Source of the DNA: Drosophila persimilis
Taxonomy: Eukaryota; Arthropoda; Insecta; Diptera; Drosophilidae
Assembly (NCBI RefSeq): GCF_003286085.1
Contig: NW_020825336.1
Location: 806,001 to 870,000, forward strand
Direction of reading: 5' to 3'
DNA: 64,000 nt
Part shown: piece after piece, positions 49,541 to 63,457 of the stretch
Position numbering within the stretch: position 1 is the stretch's first letter
Layout: each line of letters begins with the position of its first letter
Translations under genes and position numbers: made by a program
The notes under the pieces: model-generated
What the model was told of the DNA's origin: nothing
Seen by the model: only the letters and a program-made list of their open reading frames with translations
Database searches by the model: none

Positions 49541-50185
49541 CTCCAGGGGCCATTGCCACATGCCCGTTGACACCCGTTCAGCGGTGTTTCTGAAGTCGGT
49601 TGCATATCGCTTATCTGGCCGGTGTCTCTTATCATTCGTTTACGACTGGAAAGGGCTTTTGTAATGGACAAACAGAGCAGATAAATACCAACATCAAGTT
49701 GTTTGGCATGCCTGGAATGTTGTTTGCTTTACACAAGCGACCCCTACCCCTACCCCTACCCCCGACTCCGACTCCGACTCCGACTGCAGCTCCATCTACG
49801 ACTCCAGTTCCAGTTCCAACTCCGATTCACCTTGGTATGTATGTATGACAGAAAAAAAACGAAAAGAAATAAAAGAGAGAGATTGCGCATGCGCAACCAA
49901 CCTCTGCCTCTATCTATAAGCTTACTCTCTCCCTGACTGGCTGGCTCTCCCTCTCCCTCGCTCTCGCTGCAGCACAGAACGGCGGTGGCATTCCAAGCTT
50001 GCTTTACTCACCTTCAACTCCAACTCCATCTCCATCTCCACCTCCGACTCCGACTCGTCTTGGGGCCCCACTGTCGTCGGCAATAGTTCAAAGCTTTGTT
50101 ACACGATATCGTTATTGCGTTGTGTAGGCACACAAAAAAAAAAAAACGAAAAAAACAACCATTGGAATGTGGAATGTGGTATTCA

Positions 50186-50266
50186 TTGACAAAATCAGCT
50201 TTCAAAATGATCTCACTTGTATAAAAAACAGTCAAACCAAATCGAAAACCGGTTTCGTAGTCAAAT
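50186..50266 (-). ncRNA. ban: bantam microRNA precursor hairpin
   Basis: The minus strand contains the full bantam hairpin. The mature 3p strand lies at 50215-50193 and begins TGAGATCATTTTGAAAGC; the 5p strand lies at 50252-50230 and begins CCGGTTTTCGATTTGGT. They are separated by a 14-nt loop (50229-50216). Both arms match the D. melanogaster sequence as I remember it, with one loop base apparently changed (T where I recall C). bantam promotes growth and blocks apoptosis, in part by repressing hid, and is a Hippo/Yorkie target. Its position next to Gale agrees with the D. melanogaster locus. No host protein gene is visible; it is processed from a long noncoding transcript. Confidence 0.97.
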
Positions 50267-53108
50267 CATATATTGGTGGAGTAGTCCCAAACATTTTTCG
50301 TTCGTTTTCCGTTTTTCCCCCATCGGGGTCGCTATATAATATTCTATACACATACATACATATGTACATACATACATATTTCACAGTTTTCAAGCACGTG
50401 CCTGGGCTCTCTGGTTCACATTTAATAACTATAATTACCATGTATGTCAAGTCGACCGAAATTATATGCCGCCAGTTAACACTTTAAACGAGAAACAAAA
50501 ACCGAGAAAAGAGACTAGGCACAAATTGAAAGATATGCTCGTGCAAGAGTGAGGGGAGAAAAAGGCTGAATAAAAATACCTTTCGTAGCCTAAATATTTT
50601 CACACGCGCGCCGCCGTCAACTAAAACCGAGCAGAGAAACGGAAGAGAGGGAGAGGAAGAGGGAGAGAGAGAAGAAGAATGATCTTACAGAAATAGCACA
50701 CAATTAGTGGCGCTGAGACTGAAGGAACTGTAAATATCTCAGACTTAAGACAGCTGCAGACATGGAGGGCTAAGGGTGATGCAAGCATAGGGCAGGGTGA
50801 GGATTATGATGTGGTGTGGGTAGGAGCACGAGTTTATCAAATGTACGTACATATACATACATATAGGAATGGGAGAGGAGGGAGTAGGAAGAGAACACAC
50901 ATCTTTAGGCACACTGCTTACCTTAACAGCTTTAAAAATAGTCACCATCGCTGCGCAGGCGCGCCCCAGCGTACTCTCTCTCTCTTTCTCTCTTTGCAAC
51001 TGTATAAGTGTGGAATGCCTTGCGCCAACAGCAACAACACAATCTCCATTTAACAATCATTATTTAGACATCGTTCCAGCTGTTCGACCGCACCGCACCG
51101 TGCCGTGCGAAGGGAGCCCTGGCGCTGCTCCCGCGATGATCACGAGTGGAATGGAAGGGGAACGGGAATGGGGAAGCTGTGTGGGAAAGTATGCGCCTCT
51201 GCTGCCGTCTTCTCTTCTCTGCTGGCTTCGCTGTGAAATAAACAAGAGCAACGGGCCTGGCGATGCCTGGCCACTGCTCTGCCGCAGCATTAAATTGGGT
51301 CAACATTTTTTCATTCACTCTTTTTTGTTGTTATATTTCGACATACATATTTTGTGTGTTTAAGTTTTTTAGGTATTTTTTCTCTCTGTTGTTCCTTCTC
51401 CTGCTTCTGGCTATGTCTTTCTCTGACTGTGTGTGTGTGTGTGTAGTTGTGCCTCCAATTTTTTATTAACACAAACTTTCTATTGAGCGGCCACCATACA
51501 GCGCCGACGACGGACGACGGACGACAGAGGAATAGTTTTTGTGTTGTTACTCTTTTTTTCCACCAGCCACACACGAACTTCAGCAGACCGTAGAATTAAC
51601 CGTTAGTTTTTTATAGCACATTTTTATGGAATGAAATCGTCGTCTGCGGGGCAGGGCCTGCGGAACTTGATAATACAAATATCATTTTTAATTGACATTT
51701 ATGATGTGGAATAAAACAAAAAATAGACAAAAACGGTCAGCAACTTTTTGTTTCCCCCTTTCATGTATGCAAATGCCCCCTCCCTCAGAAACGAAACGAA
51801 ACCGAAGTCAAAGAGGAGATCGCATCGTCGCTGCCGCATCGACGGCTTATAACTGTCTGGCGGCGTGCGTGCGTGAGTCCACGGACGATAGACTCCAAGT
51901 TTCAGCGTTGCTGTCCTTTTCGCTGACATTACTCTTTACTGCACGAAGAGGGTGAAGGCAAGCTGGAAAACAAACGGGATCACTGTGCAACTGTATGTGT
52001 GCGCGCTGTCGGCGTACAAGCAAGTACACCAGTCCGAAAGAGTTTGTACTCTCCTTTGATATGTTACACTATTTTCATTCTGATTCCAATGGGTAACTGT
52101 CAAATTTCTACAAACGATATTCATAGCTTTGAAAAAAAAACAAAAAATTGATCAGAGTACTACCTCTACTCTTTTTCCCTTCGAGTGTATATGCTGCACT
52201 CCCTTTTACCCTTCTCTTCTTGGTCTTTGCTCGCCTGTTGCTTTGCCTTCCTCCTTCAAGCATGCTTGCCTTGCACTGCAAAACGGTTCTTCCACTGGTT
52301 TTTTCTTCTTCCCTCTCTGTTCTTTTTCTTGATTTTGCTGCTCTGGTTTTTTTTTTGTTGTTGCGGCGGCTGTCTGGCAGCCGCATTCTATGCTGGTGGT
52401 TGACTCTTGTTGTTTTTGCCTCGCGTCTCCGTTTTATGCTGAGTGATGCAACTTTTTCAAGAGAGGCGCGCTCAATTTATGTGTGATACGACCGTACTGC
52501 GTTCCCATTTCCATGAAGGTTAGGATTCAAATTCGGATCCACCAAAAGAGCAGCAAAACTGGAATGCCGCTCAACCCACGCTCTCTCAGATTGAGCAAGA
52601 GATCGTTCATATGACTCACTCTTGAAAAATTTCAATTTGAATTTCTAAATAGACGCCACACACACACTGACACACGGGCAGAGACAGAGAAGCGCAGCAT
52701 CCAATTTCAGCCAATAAATATTTTACTTCGCTGTGGCCTCGCTCCAAGCCGAAGATGGAGACGATTCCAAGTCGATCTTGTAACATCCTCTGCTTGTGCT
52801 TCTCTGTATCTCTCGAAGTGTGTGTATACGTACATATGTGTGTATGTGTATGATGGCAAATTCCAAAGAGCTTACCCATGTGGCCTAACCCTGGCTTAGA
52901 GGTTAGAATCAGCAGCAGCAGGGGCAGCGGCAGCGGCAGCGGCAGCGGCTCCTGGGATGTCAATGGAACCAACGACGACACAAAGTCTTTGGCTGAAAAC
53001 CAGTTTTTGAGAAATTTTTCTTGCTGCTTTTTGCAAACGTGAGTTCTATTTGGCTTAATTCTTCGCACAGGAACGGAACCGCATTCCAGACTACACACTC
53101 ATACAAAC

Positions 53109-53143
53109 AAAAAAAAAAAAAAAAAAAAAAGCACACACACACA
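53109..53143 (+). repeat. Poly(A)22 followed by (CA)n
   Basis: 22 consecutive A, then G and a (CA)n run. There is no adjacent retroelement body or target-site duplication that I can see. Confidence 0.7.
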
Positions 53144-53755
53144 TACGAGTACAGCTACAGGGACACGAGTCGAGTTTAACTTTAATTTTTCCACGATGCC
53201 GCCGCCGCAGCAGACTTTCCTCTTTGCCTGGCCCTCCGCTTCGCTTTGCTCCTCCTCAACATTTCGTTATTTGAACTTTCTGGAATGCGGTCGCACAAGT
53301 TTCGGTGTGGCGTAGCCAGCCCCGCTGTCTGTCTGTCTGGGGCCGCCGTGTCCAAGGGGAACCAGTCTCAAAGCTTCGAGGGACTCCATTGTTCTTCTTC
53401 TACCGTATACTTTGTTGCATTTTAATATTTACTTTTCACACTATCTCTCTATTTTATTTGTTTAATATTTTTAACATCCGTTCGAGAGTAGTTTCTTTTT
53501 TACTTTGCTGCAGGCTGCTCCGAAGCGTACAACGCGGAGCGAACACGACCATCGCGCTGCAGCTAAATTTACTGAATGAAAATTTGTCTTTTCTTTTACG
53601 CGATCTTTCGTTGCCTGCCTGCTTGCGTCTTTGGCAGCGGCCAAGGCAGAGCAGCGGCAGCGGCTGCGGCAGAGGCAGCGGCTACGGCAGAGGCAGCGCA
53701 GCGGCAGCGCCTGCGCAGTTCGAAAAAGTTGTACGTCGGGTGTTAGTGTTCGTGT

Positions 53756-53776
53756 ATGTGTGTGTGTGTGTGTGTG
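53756..53776 (+). repeat. (TG)n microsatellite
   Basis: About ten TG units. Confidence 0.8.
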
Positions 53777-53939
53777 CTGTATCTGCATCTGTGGCTGTGT
53801 GTCGTATCGGTGTGCTAGAAAGTTTTTTTTATACTAAAACGAACCAAACTATGTACTCGTTGCTGCTCCATTCCATGATGTTTGACTCGCATGCATAAGA
53901 AACTTACAAAACGGCATTCCACAAACAAACTGACACTGG

Positions 53940-53978
53940 CCCCTGCCCCTGCCCCAGCCCCAGCCCCAGCCCCAGCCC
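53940..53978 (+). repeat. (CCCCTG/CCCCAG)n array
   Basis: Six or more C4-containing hexamers in a row. The minus strand is G-quadruplex-prone. Confidence 0.8.
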
Positions 53979-56900
53979 ATGCCGCAGACCCCCACCCCAC
54001 CCCTCTCTCCATCTACATCTTTTGAACCGATCCAAGCCGGCAAGAAAAGTATCTGTATCTGTATCTGTAGCTGCTGTATCTCGGTGCTGTGAGCTACTTT
54101 TGCTGCGTGGAAGAGGATTTGATTGTCTACTACTATTCTACTAATATTCCGTTCTTCTGCTATTTTGCCATATACCAATCCTCATTTTTCCTACATCTAT
54201 GTACTTCTGCGCCCACTTCTTACAATTCTTCTCATTCATCTCATTCTCCTGCTCATTCATACTATTCGCCTGCTCCTTCTACCCTGCCTTCTTCCACATT
54301 TTTTGTATTTTTTATGTTGTAATCTACGAACAATAAAATGTTTTTTGTGGCTTTCGTAAGTGTCTTTTTTGGAATGTGTTTGCGTGTGCGTGTAGCTAGT
54401 GGCGTTCTTTTTCGTAAACACACACACACACACGAACACACATCGAACTCTACAAAAATTCGTCATTGAACGGTAAAAAAAACAAATTCCAACGTGTTTG
54501 ACTTTGTCTCTCGTCCCATCTCTGTCCCTCCAGCTGCCCAGTCACTCGCTCTATCCCGCTCTAGTGTGTGGATTTTTTCAATTACAAGTTTGTAAATGGA
54601 ATTTCTGAACTTTATGTGAACGAGGTCATTTACAGCGAAAACACACACAAAAAAGCAAAAACATAGCATTGTCGTAGTGGAGGGGTGTATGGTAGGTAAG
54701 GGGGGATGGTGACGGGGGAGGGGGAGTGTGAGGGGGGGTTAGCGGCCTAGGTTGGATAGGGAATTTTTGTTATATTCGTCATGAACTTATTTATAGGAAA
54801 TTCCATAGGCCTTACATGTTATTTATATGGATGAGGATCGCTGGTGGTTGGGGGGGGGGCGGGTAGTGTGAGGAATAGGAGTGGCATGTCGTATGACATG
54901 CATATCAAATGCCACATGGGACCATGGGACAATGGGACAGACCCCAAAGCTAGCTGGAGATGGAATTGGAATTGGAACTGGAACTGGAATTAGCTGGCGG
55001 CGATCGTGGGCATAGAAAATGTCATATAAGTTTTATTACAGCTACCTGGAAATCGTCTAAAGTAGTTTGGAATTGATGGAATTCCCTTCAACTTTCTACG
55101 AAATCCAACAGAAGTGCTGTAGATAGAAATGAATTGGCTAGGAGCTCCCCCCAAAAGAGGTATGATATGAGGAGGATGCCTGGAAGTTAAGCATTCGATT
55201 TTGCTTCGATCAAGAGGCAGTGTCTGTGAGCTATCACTGAAGCCTGCGTCATCGATTTTGCACCTTTTGTTTGATTGGCAATCGATTCCTTGAATTCAGC
55301 AGGCAGGCGCCAGGTGTAATTATGATCGCTTATAATCAATCCAATCAATCCATTGACAAGATCTCGACTCATCGCACCACCAGGGTCCCCCCAACCACCT
55401 ACCCGAAGGTCTGCGATCCCAGTGGACGATCGTCTGAATGATAAGGCTTGCGGGGCGGCTACTTGACGCAAGAATTTCTGGAATTCCGAAAGTTTACACA
55501 CAACACACACACCTGTCCCGCATCGAGGGACGCACAGGGGGCAAAGAGGTGGAGGAGAGGCCCAGGGCCTAGACAAAGCACGCGCTCAATCTACGGCTTA
55601 TCAAAATGCCCACGATAGGCCCATTTAAAGGCCAAACTATAAACGACATGTGATGCCACCTCTGTACATGGGTCCGTCTTTGTGGTACGGCCGGGTGGAT
55701 GGGTACATACATGTATGTGTGGTGGTGGTGGTGGCGGCGGCGGTACATATAATGTTCAATTTTTGAGTCACATGCTTAACACTTACCCAGCGCGAGAAAG
55801 AGAGTGGGGGCCAGAGCCCGAGCCAGGGCAGCCAGCGGCAAGCGACAAGCGGAAATTGTAATTTCGGTTTCTTACTGAAAGAAAAAATAGAAAAACAGAA
55901 AGAAAATCAACAACAGAAAGATTTCCTAATGAAAAGCATTTGGACTTTCGACTGTTTGTACTATTTACAACATCAACAGCAACGTCAAGACCAAATAAAT
56001 AATTAATACACCTTATCAGCGAGCGAGCGAGAGAGCTAGTCCACTCGAAGCCACCTATGACGTGGAGGCATCGGTATGCCGTTGCATGGTCAACGTACGG
56101 TATCGCAAACGCAAGAACGCAAGAACGTAAGAACCCAGAACCGGGCCTCGAGAATTCCCCAACCCACCTCTACCATCACTCGAAAGGTAATTACTTTTGG
56201 CGCTGCACATTGGAGCCAGACAGTGGATGTTATGGCGAAAATTCGAAAAATCAAGACTTATCCCCGATTACGCTCCCCCGTGACGTGATTATTTGATCGG
56301 TATTTATTCGTATATTTACTATATCTACTTAAATTTCGCTATGAAAATATGAAAATAAAATAATGATTTTGTTTCCTTGAAATGTTCGAATTTATGACAA
56401 AATATCGCCCGTCTGGCCCAATGTGCGCTGTCTCAGTCGAAAGCTGGCCCGAACCTAATGATAATACCTGCGATCTAATAAGGAGCACGTGATGCGCATA
56501 CAACTGACCGACTAATCATTAAGAAACCAAAACCCCCAAGTGAAATGAAATGGAATGGGAGTGGAAATCGGTGGCAGTTGTAGCTCTGGCTCTGGCTCTG
56601 GCACTAGACCCCTGGCTAGACAAATTGCACATAATTTCTAGTCGAGTTAGCGCGGTCAGCCGGCAAAAAGTGCACCGAACCTGCCCAAAAGAACGGGACA
56701 GAGTGATCGCACTACTGAAAGAGAGAGACGGCGATACGGAGGGAGAGCCGCATACATATGCACGTACCCGGGGGCCTACCACTTAGGTTAGTTAGACCCC
56801 GTTGACGACGTCGACTGCAAATGCAACTGCAACTGCAACAGCGGCTGCGGCATCGGCATCGGCATCGGGAGGATCCCAGCCATTTCATGAAAAATTATGT

Positions 56901-58177
56901 CGTGTACAATTTTATGCATGAGAGACTTATACAGCAGAAAAAAACAAAAAAAAACTGGGCAGAAAAAAAATTAACAGTGTCTCGTCAGTTGCATTTGCAG
57001 TTGTCGAGCGGTGGCCGGTGCACGGTGCATGGCGCTGCACCGCCGCCAGGTTAGATAAGCCACTGACGCCGCCGCCATGCCGGCACCGTTGCAATGGGCA
57101 CACGCACACTCGACAGCCATCTAGAAGACGGCGGCGAAATGCCAGCCACTGCAACTGCAACTCCAACTGAAACTTCAGTGCACCGCACAGTGGGGCGAAA
57201 CGGACCACAGAAAGCTGAAGAACTCTCTCACTAACTGTCTTGGAGATCTTTGAGGGGTTGCGACTACCAACGACTCAATTTCGGCGCTTATTCCCTGAAA
57301 CTCATCCCAAAAGCAGCTGTACACACATATGTAAAAGAGGTATCATAGATCGGGGTCACCACTCTTATCCCACAGTGGCACAGTAAGGCTGGCAACGCTG
57401 GCTGCCGCCTGCCGCCTGCATTAGCATACAAGTGTTGGATAGCGTCAATTGAAAAAGAGCAACAATTGGCCCGCTAACGAACCGCCCGACGGACACAGAC
57501 TCTCGACGCTGATGAGGAGGAATAGAGGGAGGAGTTGGTGGAAGAAAGCGCATTCAAGCGTCTTCCGCATCTTCCCTGGCTGCCGCCGCCACCGCCACCC
57601 CACTCTAACCCGACCCACATACCAGTTGGATCCATGGATCCATGGGTCTGTGTCTATTACCGACCGCCGACAGCTTCAAAAGCGCCGGGGTGCTGCCGCT
57701 GCCGCTGCCGCTGCCACTGCCACTACTGCTACTGCTTCTCTGAAGATGTGGCGGGCGGACGTTTGTGCCGCATCCTGAGCCCACACATACTCGTAGGAGA
57801 AACCGAGAGGCTGCCATAATTATAGCACATTCCACATGCCACAACAGCACCGGCAACAGCAACAAAACTGGCTGCAATCGGATGTGGCCAAGTAGGAGTC
57901 GCCGGAGTAACCCGGTTGTCCAACGTAGGCAGTGCCCCCAAATGTGGGCGTCGCCTCTGCCACCAACACGGGCACCCCGTCCCCGTCCCCATCCCCATTC
58001 CCCCCCCTACACTCACCATTTGCACCCCTCCCCCCGCCCACTGTCAACGCATGATTTGCTTCCCGTTTCCATGTCCGGATCTGATGTATTAATGACATTT
58101 GCCCCAGTTTCGCCCTGTTCCCCCACTCTAAAATGCAATGTGGGGGCGACTGCGCCGTCGACGTCACTTGGAGCACT

Positions 58178-58179
58178 GC

Positions 58180-58216
<37 letters not shown>

Positions 58217-58217
58217 C
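58178..58217 (+). repeat. (GCG)n-(ACG)n trinucleotide array
   Basis: Four GCG units run directly into about nine ACG units, reading as poly-Ala/Val or poly-Asp in open frames that are otherwise unconvincing. Confidence 0.8.
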
Positions 58218-58702
58218 CAACAAGCATCTGCTCATTCATATTCATAAATTTAACGTCTTTTTGCGTAAGCCTCGTGCAACGGAAGTTGTGCACTCTCTCT
58301 CCCTCTGCGTCTTCCTCTTTCCGTCTCCCACTCTCCCGCCCTTCGTCATTCTGAATCCCACTCTCCCAAGCCCAATATGCCCTAGTCCAAGGTATATTTG
58401 TATATAAGGTGAGGCAGTCCCGATCATTGGGCTGTTTCTGCATGCACTGCAACAAAATATGCACCTCACCTTATGCTAACACCCTTTGCTGCTGCCCTCT
58501 CCCTGCTCTTGCACGCCCTTTGCAATGCAGCCAGACAATGTGCCGCTCTATTTTTGATGCATTCTCAGGCAGAGGCGCAGGCAACGGCAGCAGACAACGA
58601 GTGCGAGAAAGAGTCCGAAGGGAATAAGAATGAAACAGAGACAGCGGAAAGCAAGCAACAGGCTGAGAGGAAGAGCGAACGCCAGACAGGGAAAGAGCGC
58701 CG

Positions 58703-58725
58703 GAGAGAGAGAGAGAGAGAGAGAG
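58703..58725 (+). repeat. (GA)n microsatellite
   Basis: About eleven GA units, a candidate GAGA-factor binding tract. Confidence 0.8.
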
Positions 58726-60015
58726 CTAAAGTTCAAAGCACTATTGAACTCAACAACGAGCACAGTACCAAAACACTTTCGCCATAAATAGCGCAAAGTG
58801 TAAGGGAGACAGGAGACAGGAGAGAGCAGAAGACCAAAGGGAGACGCAGCGGCAGAGGCAGAAGCAGAGGCATGCGTTTTATCAACGGAAGCCAAAGTCT
58901 AGAGCAGCGGAGTGCGAGCAAGGAGAGTCTAGGCGTGCGGGGGGTGGGTAGAGAGTGAAAACAAAAGTGACTAATGCACCAAGTGCGGAGCATTTCCGGT
59001 TACTTCCTGTGCGTGCGGTGGGCCCTACAAATGAGGAAGTCCGCGGCTGCATTTGGAGAGTGCCAGAGGAATCAGACATATACAAACCAACAAACAAGAA
59101 AGAAACAATAAAAGAAAAGAAAAGGAAGGAAGGAAGGAAGACCAAGAAGAAGCAGCCCCAGACCGTAAAGAAGACCCAAAGCCCTTACGCTATAAATATA
59201 AATCCCCCCCCACCCCCCACCGCCCAAAACCAAACAAATGTACGGCGAGGCCGGAAATAATGTGACCATATCCGAAACCAAAAACTCAACGTAAATGACT
59301 GTGACTGTGACTGTGTGTGCGTGTGCGTGCCAGTGTGGGTTTCATTCATTCATTCATAAAATACATGCAGTATATAGTACCCCATAGACCCATACACATA
59401 AAAGAAGCAGTGTAGGGAGGATCGGGATCAGATCGGATCGTATCTCTCGTGTTATGTTCTGGCGATTGCGACAGTTTCAGTCCCGTCCCGTCCCGTCCCC
59501 CATCCACCATCCCGAAGCTTAACGTATTGAATGGCTCTGACCCCATAACAAACAACGACAAACGATAGAGATACGTTGGATCCGTTCGGAACTTATCAGT
59601 TATAGTGCTGTCGGTGCTGCTGTTGTCGCTGTTGCTGTTGCTGTTGGGCTATGCTATGCGTGCTGAATGAAATTTCATTGAAATTTAGAACAAATCTATA
59701 AAATGCAACGAGGCAAGCAACCGTTCGGGTAAATGGAAGTGAAACCACAGTGCGGTGTCTGTAGGGATGGGGCTACCCACAGCTGTGGGGGAATAGGTGG
59801 AGTGGAGGCAGAACTGTGGAGGAAGAGCAGAAGCAGAAGCAGAAGCAGCAGCAGCAGCCACGGCAACGGCAACGGCAACGGCAACAAAAACGCATTTGAG
59901 GCATAACTGTGGTTGTTGTTGTTGTTGTTTTTGGAGCGCTGACACGAGACGGACGAACCAGGCGGAGGTGGAAGCGCAGGCGGTGACGGTGCCAGAGGTG
60001 GAGGTGGAGGCGGTT

Positions 60016-60038
60016 GTTGCTGCTGCTGCTGCTGCTGC
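60016..60038 (+). repeat. (TGC)n trinucleotide array
   Basis: About seven TGC units. Confidence 0.75.
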
Positions 60039-62780
60039 ATGATATTTATGAATGAATGAAAGTCTGTATATGTACATACATATGTGTGGAGTGCCCCGCT
60101 CTTTAGTGTGTGTGCGTGTCGTCGCAATCGCAATACGGGCCTGTGTGTGTGTGTGTAGCATTTAATGAATGAAATCCGAGGCAACGACAAAAACATAATA
60201 CACACACATGCCGACAACACATGCAGGCATGCACCCACACACACACATGGTCATACTACTATATACATACATATATATAGTCATAACGGAAGTAAACCAA
60301 ACAGCAACAGCAACAGCAACAACGACAACGAGAAAGACAACAACAAGCACAAACAAGCACAAGCACGTTCATTCAAGTCGAACTACAACGAGTGTCTAAA
60401 TAAGTCGCATGAATGCCCGCTTGATTTTCATCCACGGATTATATAGGATTTGATATACGAGTACTAGTACGACTACGAGTACGTGTAGCAGCAGATACAT
60501 AGAGACGGGGGGAGGGGGAATCCAATACACAAAGAGATAGTGGAATACTTGAATGGGTCTTATTTGCGTGGATTGTCCTGCAGTAGCCACTCGTCGTACT
60601 CGATCCTTTCAGGGGTTTGCCCTACAGTGAGAGCAAAAGCTGTGAGGCCGTGAAGCTGGTAAAGATTCTTTGGAAATTTCTCATTGCTTCCATGGAAAGA
60701 CCCCTCGAATATCAGTTCAACTGGTTTTCTATATTAAGAGTTATCCATTTAGAACAATACAACTGATTTTCTCAGCTCACAAGAATTTAAACGGAATATG
60801 AGCAACTTGTGTTGATATTTATACATCCATTTCCACACGTTTTCAGAACTGTGGCGCTTTGATTGTTCCAGGAATGGGAAATTAGTATTTCACATTCTCA
60901 GATTGAGTCACAGCAAACAGAACGGCCTATGACCAGCTGTATATATGGAAATTTATCTGGAATATACGATTATACGACATACGGTACATATAAGGTCATG
61001 TGGCTTAGTCACTGGGACTCTTGATGTCGCTTTCTGGTGAAACTCAATGAGTGCATCTGAAGAGCAACGATCAACGATCAACGATCAACGACCTCCCTCC
61101 GGTCGATGCTAGACCCAGAATGGATTCGTAATGCATACTTTCAGATTAGTTGTATAGAATTCGCTGGACACAAATATGGAAACGCCGCAAAAATAACCCA
61201 TCTGTAGTTCTATCCGAAAGGGTCGTTAAAAATGTGGAAATTTGCCTTTTAGAAACTTACAAGGGAAATGCCAACCATGACGCACGGACTTGGTAAATAT
61301 CTATGAGTATTCGCGTAGATATTGGGGGTATAGTAGGGCCTGACTTTTACGAGTTGTGCACGGGAGATGCGGCGTCAGCGATAAAATTACAAACCAACAA
61401 CAACAACACAACTGGCCCCAAAGGGAAAGTGGCGAGAAAAGTGAACAACAACAGACCAAATGACGCACAAAATTTTACAAGGTTGTCTGTCTGTCTGCTG
61501 CGGCAGTGTAACCCGTGCACGGCACAGGGGCAGGAGAGGCCATTCTGTACGTCATCGAGTGCTGAATGAAGCTGAATGAAAACGAAATTGGCTCGGGCGC
61601 CGCTGACGTCAGAGCCAACAAGGAAAAGTAAACGATTTCCAGCAGATTTCCCTCACTCCCCATTCCCCATTCTGTTCTTGTTGGTTCCTTCTGATCTTGT
61701 TAATAATCGTATCTGTACGTATCTCTCCCCGTATTTAGATTGCGATTATTTATGCTGTTCGATGACGTTGAGGCATGCCTCTGGAGGCAGCAGCACAATG
61801 CGTAAAAGATTGTAAAAGATTTTGGCCATCACTTTAATTGCGCCAACAGAGCGCCTAATTATGGCAGACACTGCGGCAGATAGGAGGCATCGCTAGAGAG
61901 ACACAGCCAAAGATCGCGGCTAGAGATTTATAAATAAATTGTTGTCTTTACGAAAATAACTAAACGGATCATTATCGTCGGACATGTGCGACTGAGTCTG
62001 GTCAATTAAAAGCCATCAAATGTCATAAAGCATCTCACATAACAACAGGGTGGGGTGTCTTCACTGAAGAAACCATGATCAAGGGTACAGTTTGAGGATC
62101 TTCAATGATCTTTGGACGACTTACAACTTAAAGGACCAACTACAATATCTCCAGACAGTTTGATTCGTTCTAAAAGTTATCCATGTGGCATTTTAAGAAT
62201 GCTAATTGAATAATTCAAGGACTATATATATATCCCCAAAATATGATTGCAAGCGATAGGATTTGTATTAAATCTATCCATCAGACATGAATATGGAGCA
62301 CGTGTTTAGGTCTTTAACATAATTTTACACGAAATCAAAATTATTTTAATTCTTAGCTCGTGTTTTTTTAATCTCCAGCAAGAGATCTTTTGTTCGTGAA
62401 TTTGGGTTATACGATTCCGATCGGATTCGGACAAACGGATGATAAATGCGTAACATTCAAACTGGTTCAATTTGGTGGATACTTTGATGTTGATGTTGTT
62501 GTTGCCTTGCCACGGGCTGTGCCAATCTTAATTGCGCATTTAAATATAATAGAAAGACAGAAACTACAAAACTACGAAAACTACAATAAAAGCAACAACA
62601 ACAACAACAACAAACCAGACCCACACACACACACACACACGCACTCATATGCCTTTAGGGAGTCCGTCGGGGAGGGGAAATTCCAGCATATTGCAAACTT
62701 GAGGCGCCTGCCTCCCCAGCCAGGCAGCCAAACCAAACCCTCCGCGAAATAAAGCCCAAACTATTCTCTCGTGTCGGTCC

Positions 62781-62845
62781 GGTGCGGTGCGGTGCGGTGC
62801 GGTGCGGTGCGGTGCGGTGCGGTGCGGTGCGGTGCGGTGCGGTGC
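62781..62845 (+). repeat. (GGTGC)13 pentanucleotide array
   Basis: Thirteen perfect GGTGC units (65 bp), followed by degenerate copies. The absence of any substitution suggests recent expansion. Confidence 0.92.
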
Positions 62846-63282
62846 CGTGGCGTGCCCATCTGTGCGGTGCGGGTATCTGTCGGCGGCTCTGTATTGAAGC
62901 TGCGCATATTGCGCCTTTGTTATTTATTATTGTGTGCTTGTACTCTACCGTGTAGCTGTGGAGGGAGGGAATGGAAGGCGTAAACGACAATGAAAACTCT
63001 TTTTGCGCACTAGTTTTTCCCGCGCGCTCGCTGTGTAACTACAAATGTACCGCGCGGAGGGATGGCAGCCCTAATCGTAATCGGTTTCAAATTACGAAAA
63101 AAAAATCATTGCCACCAAACGAAAAAAAAAGCCTTGATTAATTATCGAAATTAATATCATTCATCAAATAACAGTAAATGCGGCTGGGGGACGCAACAGT
63201 CTGGCAACGCCGCAGAGCAGAGCAAGGGCTAACGGCGCCTAGCTTTGAGAGAGTATATGTATGTATGTACGCGACTGTGTGC

Positions 63283-63423
63283 TGTGTGTGTGTGTGTGTG
63301 TGTGGGAGAGGGAGAGAGACAAAGCGGCAACAACAACTTGTTGCGCGTGTGGGTGAGCTTGTATTAGTGAGAGCAAGTCAAACAGAGAGAGAGAGAGAGA
63401 GAGCGAGAGAGTACCACCAAAGA

Positions 63424-63457
<34 letters not shown>
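63283..63457 (+). repeat. Cluster of (GT)n and (GA)n arrays
   Basis: (GT)n at 63283-63304, (GA)n at about 63384-63404, (GT)n at 63426-63447 and a further (GA)n to 63457, within 175 bp. Such clusters often mark GAGA-factor-bound fly promoters. Confidence 0.8.

Larger units (their letters stand above)
44090..50185. other. Noncoding DNA downstream of bantam
   Basis: No supported protein-coding exon. If bantam is transcribed leftward, as its orientation requires, the 3' part of its primary transcript falls here. Simple repeats include (TATGGG)n at 46088-46130, TGTTGT runs near 44266, (ACTCC)n at about 48385-48410, a CTCCGGGGTG x3 repeat at 49511-49540 and CCCCTA/CTCCGA arrays at 49741-49790. Confidence 0.4.
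50267..58100. other. Noncoding DNA upstream of bantam, first part
   Basis: For the minus-strand hairpin this is the 5' side: primary-transcript sequence and, by inference, enhancers. No supported exon. Many T-rich, CA/GT and GGCAGC tracts occur, including a run of 22 A at 53109-53130, (TG)n at 53756-53776 and a CCCCAG array at 53940-53978. Confidence 0.4.

Noticed and set aside
53109..53130. Poly(A) run as the tail of a LINE or processed pseudogene
   Set aside because: No coding remnant precedes it and no target-site duplication is visible; it is better read as a homopolymer beside a CA microsatellite.
55187..55576. 129-residue minus-strand frame with several cysteines
   Set aside because: Considered because it is not repetitive, but it has no family match I know, begins in a low-complexity stretch and has no supporting splice or start context.
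57820..58464. 214-residue minus-strand frame with poly-Val and Gly-rich parts
   Set aside because: It depends on the ACG trinucleotide array and C-rich tracts and shows no recognisable domain.
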